Below, piece after piece: positions 8,328 to 17,352 of a stretch of 64,000 nt of DNA. Both the position numbers and the translations under genes were made by a program. The stretch's first letter is position 1; each line of letters starts with the position of its first letter. The notes under the pieces were generated by a model. The model did no database searches, had not been told where the DNA came from, and worked only from the letters and a program-made list of their open reading frames with translations. The stretch spans positions 2,872,501 through 2,936,500 of the forward strand of contig NZ_ATTE01000001.1 in assembly GCF_000419525.1 (NCBI RefSeq). Direction: 5' to 3'. The stretch is from Leucothrix mucor DSM 2157. Lineage in GTDB: Bacteria > Pseudomonadota > Gammaproteobacteria > Thiotrichales > Thiotrichaceae.

Positions 8328-11027
8328 CTACTCGTCACCAGTGTCGTCAGTGCCTGCAGCGGCACTATCGCCTGCATCACTTTGACTATCTGCTTCGTTC
8401 GCTGTTGGCGTATCGCTTGCCTCTGGAGTATCGGCTACATCGGCGTCAACCACTAGCTCACCGGACTCAGAAAGTTCGCCTTCTTCAGCGTCCTCTTCTT
8501 CGCCAGCCATGCGGGCAATTCGCTCAACCTGTGTTAAACGCTCACCTTTGCTCAGCTTAATCAGCGTCACACCCTGTGTGTTACGACCAGTGATCGATAC
8601 ATTATCAACCGCTGTACGCACCAAAGTACCACCATCAGAAATCAACATGATCTCATCATCGTCAGTAACTTGAACCGCGCCAATCGCCTGACCATTACGC
8701 TCAGAAGTCTGGATTGCAATAACACCCATACCACCACGCTTTTGAACAGAGAACTGATCAACTTCAGTACGCTTACCAAAGCCGTATTCTGTTGCCATCA
8801 ATAAGCGGCCTTCACTAAGAATCAGCAGCGCATTAACCTTCGCGCCCTCTTCCAGCTTAATACCACGTACACCAGCAGCCGTTCTGCCCATGCCACGCAC
8901 GTCATTTTCATTGAAGCGAATCGCTTTACCATTGCTGGTAAACATCATCACATCACTGTTGCCATCTGTAATGGCAACATCAACCAGTTGATTGTCATCA
9001 CGCAAGTCGATAGCAATAATTCCGGCTGCACGCTGATTAGAGAATGCCTTCAAATCGGTTTTCTTAACGGTACCGTTTTCAGTGGCCATAAAGATAAATC
9101 GATTATCTTCATATTCACGAATAGGCAATACCGCCTGAATCTGTTCGCCCTCTTCTAGTGGCAGCAAATTAATCATCGGCAAGCCACGCGAGTTGCGGCT
9201 AGCCATTGGCAATTGATACACCTTCAGCCAGTAGAGCTTTCCACGGCTAGAGAAACACAGAATCGTATCGTGAGTGCTGGCAACGAATAACTTCTCGATA
9301 AAGTCTTCATCTTTCATCTTGGTTGCCGCTTTACCGCGACCACCACGACGTTGCGCATGATACACATCCAAGGCTTGGGCTTTTACATAGCCGGCATGAG
9401 ATAGCGTAACCACCACTTCTTCATCGGGTACCAAATCTTCCATGCCGAGGTTTTCGCCAATCGCATTGATTTGGGTACGGCGCACATCACCGTATTGCTC
9501 ACGCATTTCTTCCAGCTCTTCACGTATAACCTGAAGCAAACGCTCAGGGTTCGACAGAATATCCAGGAAGTCGATAATGCGGACCAAAATCTCACGGTAC
9601 TCATCCAGAATCTTATCTTTTTCAAGACCGGTTAAGCGGTGTAAGCGTAATTCCAGAATCGCAGAGACTTGCGCGTCGGATAGCCAGTAGCCATCGTCTT
9701 TTAAGCCAAAGCGTGGGTGCAGGTCTTCCGGGCGGGCATCCGAAGAATTACCGCGTGACAGCATTTCCAGCACAATTTCAGCTGACCAAGGCTTCGCCAA
9801 TAATGCGATACGCGCATCCGCAGGCGTCGCGGAGGACTTAATGGTCGCGATAACTTCATCAATACTGCCTAATGCAACCGCCAGACCTTCTAAAAGATGC
9901 GCACGTTCGCGGGCTTTTCTTAACAGGTAAATCGTACGACGCGTGACAACTTCACGGCGGTGACGAATAAACGCCGCCAGAATTTCTTTAAGGTTAAGTA
10001 GCTTAGGTAAGCCATCAATCAGCGCGACCATATTGATACCAAAACTGGCTTGCAACTGGGTGTGCTTGTAGAGATTGTTCAGAACGACTTCAGGAACTTC
10101 GCCACGCTTCAGGTCAACGACCATCCGCATACCGTCTTTATCCGACTCATCGCGTAGCTCTGAAATACCTTCGATCTTTTTATCTTTAACCAGCTCGGCA
10201 ATCTTTTCGATCAAACGCGCTTTGTTAACTTGATATGGCAGTTCGGTTACGACAATCTTATCGCGACCGTTTTTATCCTGTTCAAAGTCAGCCACACCAC
10301 GGATGCGAATACTGCCGCGCCCTGTGTGATAAGCCTGATGAATTCCTTGTGAGCCGTTGATGATACCCGCTGTTGGGAAATCAGGACCGGGGATAAACTC
10401 CATCAGGTCGCTAATATCCATTTCAGGATTATTAACCAACGCCAAGCAGCCATTAATGACTTCAGTGAGGTTGTGCGGCGGGATATTCGTTGCCATACCT
10501 ACCGCAATACCGGAAGAACCGTTGATCAGCAGATTAGGTAAGCGTGTTGGGAATACGGAGGGCTCAGATTCAGAACCATCGTAGTTTTCAATAAAGTCGA
10601 CCGTCTCTTTATCCAGATCCGCTTGCAAATCGTGCGCCAGGCGCGACATACGCACTTCGGTATAACGCATGGCCGCCGGAGAGTCACCATCCACCGAACC
10701 AAAGTTACCTTGACCATCGATCAGCATATAGCGCATGGAGAATGGCTGGGCCATCCGAACCATGGTGTCATAGACTGCGGTATCACCATGAGGGTGATAT
10801 TTACCGATTACGTCACCGACCACACGGGCCGATTTTTTATATGGCTTGTTCCAGTCGTTATTTAACACGCTCATCGCGTACAGAACACGACGGTGAACAG
10901 GCTTGAGACCATCACGCACATCAGGCAAAGCACGCCCAACGATAACGCTCATTGCGTAATCCAAATAGGATTTTCGCATCTCATCTTCTAAATTTATTGG
11001 AATAATTTCTTTTGCAAATTCAGCCAT
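8328..11027 (-). CDS. gyrA: DNA gyrase subunit A
   Basis: 899 residues. The breakage-reunion domain carries the catalytic tyrosine at 122 (AMRYTEVRM). The quinolone-determining region reads [10 protein letters not shown], with Thr at position 83 and Asp at 87, the same natural combination as in Pseudomonas rather than the Ser83 of E. coli; no known resistance change is evident. A GyrA-box QRRGGRG near 566 begins the DNA-wrapping C-terminal propeller. The tail after about residue 840 is a long acidic Glu/Asp/Ala stretch, the regulatory C-tail. Gyrase introduces negative supercoils with GyrB. Confidence 0.98.
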   Translation of the reverse strand: MAEFAKEIIPINLEDEMRKSYLDYAMSVIVGRALPDVRDGLKPVHRRVLYAMSVLNNDWNKPYKKSARVVGDVIGKYHPHGDTAVYDTMVRMAQPFSMRYMLIDGQGNFGSVDGDSPAAMRYTEVRMSRLAHDLQADLDKETVDFIENYDGSESEPSVFPTRLPNLLINGSSGIAVGMATNIPPHNLTEVINGCLALVNNPEMDISDLMEFIPGPDFPTAGIINGSQGIHQAYHTGRGSIRIRGVADFEQDKNGRDKIVVTELPYQVNKARLIEKIAELVKDKKIEGISELRDESDKDGMRMVVDLKRGEVPEVVLNNLYKHTQLQASFGINMVALIDGLPKLLNLKEILAAFIRHRREVVTRRTIYLLRKARERAHLLEGLAVALGSIDEVIATIKSSATPADARIALLAKPWSAEIVLEMLSRGNSSDARPEDLHPRFGLKDDGYWLSDAQVSAILELRLHRLTGLEKDKILDEYREILVRIIDFLDILSNPERLLQVIREELEEMREQYGDVRRTQINAIGENLGMEDLVPDEEVVVTLSHAGYVKAQALDVYHAQRRGGRGKAATKMKDEDFIEKLFVASTHDTILCFSSRGKLYWLKVYQLPMASRNSRGLPMINLLPLEEGEQIQAVLPIREYEDNRFIFMATENGTVKKTDLKAFSNQRAAGIIAIDLRDDNQLVDVAITDGNSDVMMFTSNGKAIRFNENDVRGMGRTAAGVRGIKLEEGAKVNALLILSEGRLLMATEYGFGKRTEVDQFSVQKRGGMGVIAIQTSERNGQAIGAVQVTDDDEIMLISDGGTLVRTAVDNVSITGRNTQGVTLIKLSKGERLTQVERIARMAGEEEDAEEGELSESGELVVDADVADTPEASDTPTANEADSQSDAGDSAAAGTDDTGDE

Positions 11028-11066
11028 AATTATCGTCTACGACACTTCATAAAATACGTCGACGGA

Positions 11067-11075
11067 AGTATAACA
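11067..11075 (-). promoter_or_regulatory. Extended -10 promoter element upstream of gyrA
   Basis: On the minus strand the sequence reads TGTTATACT, a perfect extended -10 (TG, one base, TATACT), 40 bases upstream of the gyrA ATG. No good -35 hexamer is at 17 bases, as is common for extended -10 promoters and for supercoiling-relaxed gyrase promoters. Confidence 0.6.
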
Positions 11076-11145
11076 GAATTGTTACACGATGGATTGTTTT
11101 GAAAGGCATTTAAGGCAATTTCAATACCTTATCTCAGCGCATAGA

Positions 11146-12186
11146 TTATGGGTTTGCAAACAGGCTTAGTTGGTCCGTGGATAATGAGATTGCAACCGAC
11201 TCTCCAAGCTCATGATCTGCTAAAGATGAGAGCAACATTTGCACGGTTTCATCGCTAGGTAAGCGCAAAGTATAAAGGTAATAGCCGCCTCTAAAATCTC
11301 TGGAAATCAGCGTCGCAGGCACACCATTTTCCTGATCGAGCTGCAAGTACTCAGGGCGAACTAACACCTTGACGGTATCGCCGGATTTGTGACCCGATAA
11401 AGACGCCGCTGAGACCGTCCCAATCGCCGTTTTTACCCCATCATCGCTTACCGTGCCCTCTAAGAAATTGCTGCGCCCGATAAAACGTGCCACAAAGGCC
11501 GTCTTTGGATGATGATATAAGGTTTGCGCACTCCCCCATTGCAACAACTGACCACCACTGAGCACACCAATCTGATCCGCCATACTAAAGGCTTCATGCT
11601 GATCATGCGTCACCATTACCGTCGTAATACCCTCATGCTTTAGAATCTCACGAATCTCTTTGGCCAACACCCCGCGTAACTCCACATCCATACTGGAAAA
11701 GGGCTCATCCAATAACAACAAACGTGGCCTAGGTGCCATTGCACGCGCTAATGCCACACGCTGCTGCTGACCACCAGATAATTGATGTGGGTAACGCTCA
11801 CCAAAGCCTTGCAAGCCAACCAGCTCCAATAATGCCTCCAAGCGTGAACGCTGATCCGCCTCACTTAACTGCCGAATACCGAAGCAAATATTGCGGGCAA
11901 TACTCAAGTGTGGGAATAAGGCAAAATCCTGAAACACCATGCCGATTTCACGCAGTTCAGTCGCAACACTCTGCTCTGGCGTACTCAGCACGCGGTTACC
12001 GGCTTTAATCACACCATGCTGAAGCGGCTCAAAGCCTGCAATCGAGCGCAACAAAGTCGTCTTGCCGCAACCACTAGGGCCAAGCAAACAGGCAATCTTC
12101 CCATCTTCGACTTGCAGCGAGATACTTTCCAGTACCTGCTTACCATCGTAACTTAAGCTGACATCTTCCAGTATCAGTTCACTCAC
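11146..12186 (-). CDS. fbpC: Ferric iron ABC transporter, ATP-binding protein
   Basis: 346 residues. Walker A GPSGCGKTTL (about 37-46), Q-loop region, signature LSGGQQQRVALARA (about 135-148), Walker B RLLLLDEPFSSMD and switch His VTHDQHE are all present, followed by a C-terminal TOBE-like regulatory domain. It powers uptake of ferric iron through the FbpB permease at the inner membrane. The start is GTG at 12186; its bases overlap the fbpB TGA (GTGA), so translation is coupled. Family is certain; iron as substrate follows from the neighbouring binding protein and Fur box. Confidence 0.9.
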   Translation of the reverse strand: MSELILEDVSLSYDGKQVLESISLQVEDGKIACLLGPSGCGKTTLLRSIAGFEPLQHGVIKAGNRVLSTPEQSVATELREIGMVFQDFALFPHLSIARNICFGIRQLSEADQRSRLEALLELVGLQGFGERYPHQLSGGQQQRVALARAMAPRPRLLLLDEPFSSMDVELRGVLAKEIREILKHEGITTVMVTHDQHEAFSMADQIGVLSGGQLLQWGSAQTLYHHPKTAFVARFIGRSNFLEGTVSDDGVKTAIGTVSAASLSGHKSGDTVKVLVRPEYLQLDQENGVPATLISRDFRGGYYLYTLRLPSDETVQMLLSSLADHELGESVAISLSTDQLSLFANP

Positions 12187-13829
12187 TTTGTCTCTCCTGA
12201 TGGGTTTGCGTGGGCAATTGCGCGGCTCAATAAAATAACAGGCAATATACCTGCCAATACAATCATTAGGGATGGCGCGCCGGCATCCGCCAATCGCTCG
12301 TCGGAAGCCATTTCATACGCCCGCAGTGCCAAGGTATTAAAATTAAAGGGACGTAGAATTAAAGTGGCCGGCAGCTCTTTCAGTACATCCACAAAAACCA
12401 ACAGTAATGCGGTGAGCACGGTGCCTTTCATCAATGGCAAATGGATATAGCGCAATACGCCGAAGGATGACAAACCCAAACTGCGACCCGCCTCATCCAT
12501 CGAAGGCTTAACCTTGCTAAGCCCTGCATCCACCGCCTGCACAGAGACGGATAAAAAGCGTACGGTATATGCGAAGATCAAAGCAAATAAGGTGCCGGAT
12601 AACAGCAAACCACTAGAATAATCAAAATTATCCCGCAGCCACTGATCCAGCGTATTATCAAACCAAGCCAGCGGTAATAAAATACCCACGGCAATAATGG
12701 TGCCGGGAACGGCATAACCCATTGACGCGAACACGACACTCACAGTCACCAATGGCGTTTTCATAGTGCGCTTGGCATAACTAAGCAGTAGCGCCAAACA
12801 TACCGCAACCAATGCAGCAGTAGCTGCCAGCCCTAAGCTATTAATTGTCAGGTGGAAAAACTCGGGCGTTAGCGAATATTGAGAGGTGGCAATCGTCCAA
12901 TACAATAATTGCGCTGCCGGAATAATAAAACCAAAGATCAATGGCAATACGCAAGATAGCGTTGCCCAAAACGCCATCCAGCCACGCAGCTGGTAGCGAC
13001 GAGGCCGCACATCTTTACTGGAAGTATGATGGAAGCGCGCTTTACGCCGCGAATAGCGCTCCAGCAAAATCAGCATCACGACAAAGCCAAGCAGCATTCC
13101 CGATAACTGAGCGGCAGTGGCACTATCATCCATTCCATACCAAGTACGGAAAATACCGGTGGTAAAGGTGTTTAATCCAAAATATTGAACGGTGCCGTAA
13201 TCGGCTAAGGTCTCCATCAAAGCCAATGAAAGGCCAGTGATAATGGCAGGACGTGCCAGGGGCATTGCTACTCGGTAAAAGCCTTGTAACGGAGAATTCC
13301 CTAAAGTACGACTGGCTTCAAGCACGGCAACGGACTGCTCTAAAAATGCAGCGCGCGCCATCATATAAACGTAGGGATATAAAACCAGAGATAGCATGGC
13401 GATGGCACCCGGCAGTGAGCGCACTTCAGGAAACCAATAGTCCCCATAGCTCCAACCGAACCAATCACGCAACTGACTTTGCACAGGACCTGCAAAATCT
13501 AGAACCCCAGTATAGGTATAAGCAACAATATAGGCCGGGATGGCCAGAGGCAGCAGCAGCATCCATGATAGCAATCGACGCCCGGGGAATTCACAAATCG
13601 AGGTCAACCAAGCGGTTATCACCCCCATACTGAGCACACCGACACTCACTCCCAGCATGAGCCACAGGGAGTTCGCAACATAATCAAATAAGAGATTATC
13701 GACCAGATGTTGCCAGTTTTCATTAAACGGCTGCAGCAAAAAACTCGTCACCACCAGAACCGGCAGCGACACAATTAGTGCGATCAGTACCACCCACCAG
13801 GATCGGGCATTTTTTACCAGTGCTAACAA
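12183..13829 (-). CDS. fbpB: Ferric iron ABC transporter, fused double permease
   Basis: About 548 residues with some 12 membrane segments in two tandem permease halves. Each half has a binding-protein-transport EAA-type loop (EASRTLGNSPLQGFYRVAMP near 180 and DEAGRSLGLSSFGVLRYIHLP near 450), as in FbpB/SfuB iron permeases. The longest frame would begin with TTG at 13853, inside the T-run of the upstream terminator. A TTG at 13829 has AGGA eight bases upstream and lies past the terminator, so I prefer it; no ATG exists nearby. It links FbpA in the periplasm to FbpC in the cytoplasm. Confidence 0.9.
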   Translation of the reverse strand: MLALVKNARSWWVVLIALIVSLPVLVVTSFLLQPFNENWQHLVDNLLFDYVANSLWLMLGVSVGVLSMGVITAWLTSICEFPGRRLLSWMLLLPLAIPAYIVAYTYTGVLDFAGPVQSQLRDWFGWSYGDYWFPEVRSLPGAIAMLSLVLYPYVYMMARAAFLEQSVAVLEASRTLGNSPLQGFYRVAMPLARPAIITGLSLALMETLADYGTVQYFGLNTFTTGIFRTWYGMDDSATAAQLSGMLLGFVVMLILLERYSRRKARFHHTSSKDVRPRRYQLRGWMAFWATLSCVLPLIFGFIIPAAQLLYWTIATSQYSLTPEFFHLTINSLGLAATAALVAVCLALLLSYAKRTMKTPLVTVSVVFASMGYAVPGTIIAVGILLPLAWFDNTLDQWLRDNFDYSSGLLLSGTLFALIFAYTVRFLSVSVQAVDAGLSKVKPSMDEAGRSLGLSSFGVLRYIHLPLMKGTVLTALLLVFVDVLKELPATLILRPFNFNTLALRAYEMASDERLADAGAPSLMIVLAGILPVILLSRAIAHANPSGETK

Positions 13830-13845
13830 TTCAGCTATCCTACTT

Positions 13846-13879
13846 AAAAACAAAAACCCTCCGAAGCGATCCGGAGGGT
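13846..13879 (-). terminator. Terminator/attenuator between fbpA and fbpB
   Basis: On the minus strand ACCCTCCG and CGGAGGGT form a perfect 8-bp stem with an 8-base loop, followed by TTTTTGTTTTT. It lies 26 bases after the fbpA stop. Because the permease genes follow directly, it probably lets some polymerase through and so sets a high ratio of binding protein to permease. Confidence 0.88.
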
Positions 13880-13904
13880 CAATTAATCAGTACAGCAGGA
13901 AAAA

Positions 13905-14927
13905 TTACTTCCAGCCGGCGCGATCCATTAATCTTACCGCGTCAGCATTGTTTTCACCTAATTTTGCCAGATTCAATGTGTCTGATTTGAATTCACCCCA
14001 TGATTTCAGGATATCACTTTGCTTAGCGCCTTCCAGAACTGGGAACTCGCTGTTCACTTCAGCGTACCATGCTTGTGACTCAGGGCTCACCAAGAACTCC
14101 ATCAGCTTCTTAGCATTTTCAGCATTTGGCGCTGCTTTAGTCATGGCGATACCGCTAACATTCACGTGAGTACCACGGTCATCTTGGTTAGGCCAGAAGA
14201 TTGCCATTTTATTCGCTGCATCAATCTGATCCTGATCACCGCTGGTTAACATGCCACCAAAGTAATAGGTATTGGCAATCGCAATATCACAGATACCTGC
14301 TGCTGCCGCTTTGATTTGATCACGGTCGCCGCCTTTTGGTGGCTGCGCAAAGTTTGCAACCAAACCTTTGGCCCACTTCTCAACCGTTTCTTCATCATGC
14401 GCTTCCAGCAATGATGCAACCAAAGACTGGTTATAGATATTAGAGGAAGAGCGGATACAGATACGGCCTTTCCACTGCGCATCAGTCAATGCTTCGTAAG
14501 TTGATAACTCTTTTGGATCAACCTTACCTTTTACATAAAAGATAGGACGCGCGCGCTGAGACAATCCAAACCAGTAGGACTCAGGATCACGTAGATGCTC
14601 TGGAATTGCCGTTTTTAGTGCTTCGGATTCAACTGCCTGAATAACCCCCACTTCTTTAGCGCGGTGTAAACGACCGGCATCCGTTGTAATCAACAAATCA
14701 GCTGGAGTGTTTTTGCCTTCAGACTGTAAACGCTTCAGCAGTGCATCAGCACCACCGGTAACCAAATTAACCTTAATACCCGACTCTTCAGTAAACTTGT
14801 CCAGCAGTGACTTGATCAGTTGCTCTTTGCGTGCAGAGTAGAGATTAACTTCATCCGACTCAGCTGCTTCCACAGCACCGACCAGTGAAAAAAGACCAGC
14901 TAGCACGGCGATACTTAGAAATTTCAT
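13905..14927 (-). CDS. fbpA: Ferric iron ABC transporter, periplasmic binding protein
   Basis: 340 residues with a signal peptide (1-22, cleavage near VEAAES). The mature protein starts VNLYSARKEQLIKSLLDKF, typical of the FbpA/FutA class of ferric-binding proteins. The adjacent tyrosines of IANTYYFGGM near 220 are the conserved iron ligands. It captures Fe3+ in the periplasm and hands it to FbpB. A Fur box precedes it, so it should be induced by iron starvation. A terminator separates it from the permease gene. Confidence 0.93.
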   Translation of the reverse strand: MKFLSIAVLAGLFSLVGAVEAAESDEVNLYSARKEQLIKSLLDKFTEESGIKVNLVTGGADALLKRLQSEGKNTPADLLITTDAGRLHRAKEVGVIQAVESEALKTAIPEHLRDPESYWFGLSQRARPIFYVKGKVDPKELSTYEALTDAQWKGRICIRSSSNIYNQSLVASLLEAHDEETVEKWAKGLVANFAQPPKGGDRDQIKAAAAGICDIAIANTYYFGGMLTSGDQDQIDAANKMAIFWPNQDDRGTHVNVSGIAMTKAAPNAENAKKLMEFLVSPESQAWYAEVNSEFPVLEGAKQSDILKSWGEFKSDTLNLAKLGENNADAVRLMDRAGWK

Positions 14928-14971
14928 TTTCGAACATCCATTAATTTGAAAACAGAAATGCTAATGCAAAT

Positions 14972-14990
14972 AGAAATGATTCTCAATATC
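14972..14990 (-). promoter_or_regulatory. Fur box upstream of fbpA
   Basis: The minus strand reads GATATTGAGAATCATTTCT, matching 14 of the 19 positions of the classic Fur consensus GATAATGATAATCATTATC, including the AATCATT core. It lies about 45-63 bases before the fbpA start, where repression would block transcription. It predicts iron-responsive control of the importer. Confidence 0.75.
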
Positions 14991-15153
14991 TTTATCATCC
15001 TATCCGCCAGATATATTCATTTATCCGTTAAAAGATGCAGTCATTTCACTCTTCACTTAAACTGGTCAAACAACTGAGCGATGAAAAATCAAATCACGAA
15101 ACACCTAACGCTCGTATAACCGCACAAAGCTAATAATAAAGGCCACTATTGCC

Positions 15154-16221
15154 ATGGAAAAGATCGCCCTGATTATCAACTCGCTAAGCTCAGGTGGCGG
15201 AGAACGCGTTGCTGCAACCCTGTCACAAGGCTTTGCCAAGCAATACGATGTCACCATTGTTGTGTTTGATAGTAGGAATATTGATTATGAATTCGGCGGC
15301 AAGCTGGTTGATCTCAACTGCCCTGAAAAGCCATCGATTCCGGGTAAAAGCTACAACCTGCTTAAACGGGCCTATAAATTGCGCAAACTCTTTGATGACC
15401 AGAATTTTGACCATATTTTTGGTTTTATGGAATCAGCTAATTACCCGTCAATATTGGCTTCACGCAAAACGATTGCCTCACTGCATATCGACTTCAACTT
15501 TCTAAATAAAATTGAGCGCGCCTTGGTCCGCCACACTTACCCACGAGCAAGATGGGTGGCACCTGTTTCGGATGATATCGCCAGCACACTGAGGCAGCAG
15601 CTCAATCTGAAAAATGTCGCTCGCATATACAACCCAGTACCCTTTGAAGAAGTAATTGAACTCGGTAGTGCTCCCTTTGAACACCCACGCAAGTTCATTG
15701 TCGCCGTCGGCCGTCTGACTTACCAAAAACACTTTGATCTGATGATTGATGCCTTTGCCGAGTCAAAAGCACAAGAAAGTTGTGACTTGATTATTTTAGG
15801 TGATGGCAAGCTAAGAGAAGAATTGCAAACTCAGATTAATCGCTTGGGCATGCAGGATAAAGTACATCTACCAGGCCGCCTGAAAAATCCGTTTCGTTAT
15901 ATGAAAAATGCTGAGTTCATGGCTTTATCAAGTCGTGCGGAAGGCTTTCCAATGGTGATGATCGAAGCGTTAACCCTGAAGTGTCCAGTCATTGCGACTG
16001 ACTGCCCAACCGGGCCACGTGAAATTATTCAGAATGAAGTAAATGGCTTGTTGATTGAGATGGATAACAAGCAGCTACTGACCGAGTCGATCGATCGATT
16101 GTATTTTAATGAGGCCCTACGCAAAACGCTTAGCGACAATGCGCAGGACTCGGTTACTCATTTATCCGTTGAAAACATCTGCAATGAGTGGGTAAAGCTG
16201 TCTAAAACCAATCAGCCGTGA
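15154..16221 (+). CDS. Glycosyltransferase family 4 (GT-B fold)
   Basis: 355 residues. An N-terminal Gly-rich loop (LSSGGGERV) and a C-terminal donor-binding domain with VGRLTYQKHFDLMIDA, ALSSRAEGFPMVMIEAL and CPVIATDCPTGPREI (about 195-290) identify a retaining GT4 enzyme. AEGFPMVMIEA is the conserved E-x7-E motif. It probably adds a sugar in lipopolysaccharide or another surface glycan; substrate unknown. It is closely related to the second glycosyltransferase at 46151-47215, and both share FGFMESANYP and LNCPEK. It stands alone on the plus strand and overlaps the convergent phosphatase gene by 10 bases. Confidence 0.88.
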   Translation: MEKIALIINSLSSGGGERVAATLSQGFAKQYDVTIVVFDSRNIDYEFGGKLVDLNCPEKPSIPGKSYNLLKRAYKLRKLFDDQNFDHIFGFMESANYPSILASRKTIASLHIDFNFLNKIERALVRHTYPRARWVAPVSDDIASTLRQQLNLKNVARIYNPVPFEEVIELGSAPFEHPRKFIVAVGRLTYQKHFDLMIDAFAESKAQESCDLIILGDGKLREELQTQINRLGMQDKVHLPGRLKNPFRYMKNAEFMALSSRAEGFPMVMIEALTLKCPVIATDCPTGPREIIQNEVNGLLIEMDNKQLLTESIDRLYFNEALRKTLSDNAQDSVTHLSVENICNEWVKLSKTNQP

Positions 16222-16808
16222 GAGATTAGGGTTCCCCACTCTCCGGTTTCATCGTGATAGATACGAATCTTTGTCATACTGGCGTAATCAACATTCAGGC
16301 GGAATAAATTTTCATCCTGCATGCCAAGAATATGCATCATAATCACCCGAATAACACCGGCATGAGTGATCAGCAACAGATTCTCACCTTCGTATTTCTT
16401 AGCCATTTCATGGAATGCTTTTAACACACGGCTACGAAAATCCAGGAATGCTTCACCTTCTGGTGGTACAACACGAGTCGGTGACTTCCACCACTCACTC
16501 AGCAATTGACCATCTTCTTCCTGAATAATTTTAGGACTACGGCCTTCCCAAGCGCCAAAATCCATCTCTTTAAACTCAGGGTTAACCAACAGCTCGACTT
16601 CTTCCTGAGACGCTAGCGACTCAGCAAACTCAAAGCAACGCTGTAATGGTGAAGTGATAATTCTGTTCCAGCTTTCCTCATCCTCTAATGACTTCTGCAT
16701 TTGCGCCCAACCGAGGTCGCTCAAGGTCGCATCGGTGCTTCCGCAAAATACATTGCCTAACTCTACTTCACCATGGCGAAGTAGATTAATTATTGTTGTT
16801 TCGGACAT
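16212..16808 (-). CDS. Histidine phosphatase family protein (alpha-ribazole phosphatase-like)
   Basis: About 198 residues. LLRHGEVELG near the N-terminus is the catalytic RHG motif whose His is phosphorylated, and ITHAGVIR near 140 supplies the second catalytic His. FCGSTDATLSDLGWAQM after the RHG motif resembles CobC-type alpha-ribazole phosphatases of cobalamin synthesis, but no cob genes are nearby, so only the superfamily is sure. I start at the ATG at 16808 (MSETTIINLLRHG) because the longer frame from 16844 runs through a perfect palindrome and adds 12 residues not expected in the family. It follows greA on the same strand. Confidence 0.8.
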   Translation of the reverse strand: MSETTIINLLRHGEVELGNVFCGSTDATLSDLGWAQMQKSLEDEESWNRIITSPLQRCFEFAESLASQEEVELLVNPEFKEMDFGAWEGRSPKIIQEEDGQLLSEWWKSPTRVVPPEGEAFLDFRSRVLKAFHEMAKKYEGENLLLITHAGVIRVIMMHILGMQDENLFRLNVDYASMTKIRIYHDETGEWGTLISHG

Positions 16809-16821
16809 ATTATAATTCTTT

Positions 16822-16842
16822 GGACGCGCCAATGGCGCGTCC
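16822..16842. repeat. Perfect 9-bp palindrome between greA and the phosphatase gene
   Basis: GGACGCGCC, three bases, GGCGCGTCC: a very stable GC-rich stem with a tiny loop, just downstream of greA and 14 bases before the phosphatase start. No T-run follows on either strand. It could be a transcript-stabilising or processing hairpin, or an operator. Confidence 0.5.
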
Positions 16843-16872
16843 ATCCTTGTGATTACCGGTCAACTGAGCTAG

Positions 16873-17352
16873 TCAGTCAGTATAAGTGGCCGAAAGGATC
16901 TCATACTCACGCAGGCCATTAGGGGCTTTTACAACTGCAACATCACCCTCTTCACGACCAATTAATGCACGAGCAATAGGAGAAGAGACGGCAATTTTAT
17001 TTAGCTTAATGTCCGCCTCAATATCTCCCACAATCTGATAGATCACGATATCGCCGCTTTCCAGATCTTCTAGTTCAACCTTTGCCCCAAATACCACTTT
17101 ACCCTGAGCATTCAGCGAAGCCACATCAATAATCTGGCCAGAAGACAATACAGACTCTAGCTCTTGGATGCGCCCTTCAGTGAAACTCTGCTGCTCACGA
17201 GCAGCATGGTATTCCGCATTTTCTTTAAGATCGCCATGCTCTCGAGCATCGGAGATCGCCTGAATAATGCGCGGGCGCTCGATAGTCTTCAAACGCTGCA
17301 ATTCAGTTTTAAGTAGTTCTGCGCCTTTAGCGGTTATTGGAGCTCTGTTCAT
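16873..17352 (-). CDS. greA: Transcription elongation factor GreA
   Basis: 159 residues, the normal size. An N-terminal coiled coil (about 1-75) ends in the conserved tip region [20 protein letters not shown], whose acidic residues reach the RNA polymerase active site. A C-terminal FKBP-like domain follows ([27 protein letters not shown]-type region). It rescues backtracked polymerase by stimulating transcript cleavage. The ATG overlaps the carB stop (ATGA), so it is coupled to carB, the same carA-carB-greA order seen in pseudomonads. Confidence 0.97.
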   Translation of the reverse strand: MNRAPITAKGAELLKTELQRLKTIERPRIIQAISDAREHGDLKENAEYHAAREQQSFTEGRIQELESVLSSGQIIDVASLNAQGKVVFGAKVELEDLESGDIVIYQIVGDIEADIKLNKIAVSSPIARALIGREEGDVAVVKAPNGLREYEILSATYTD

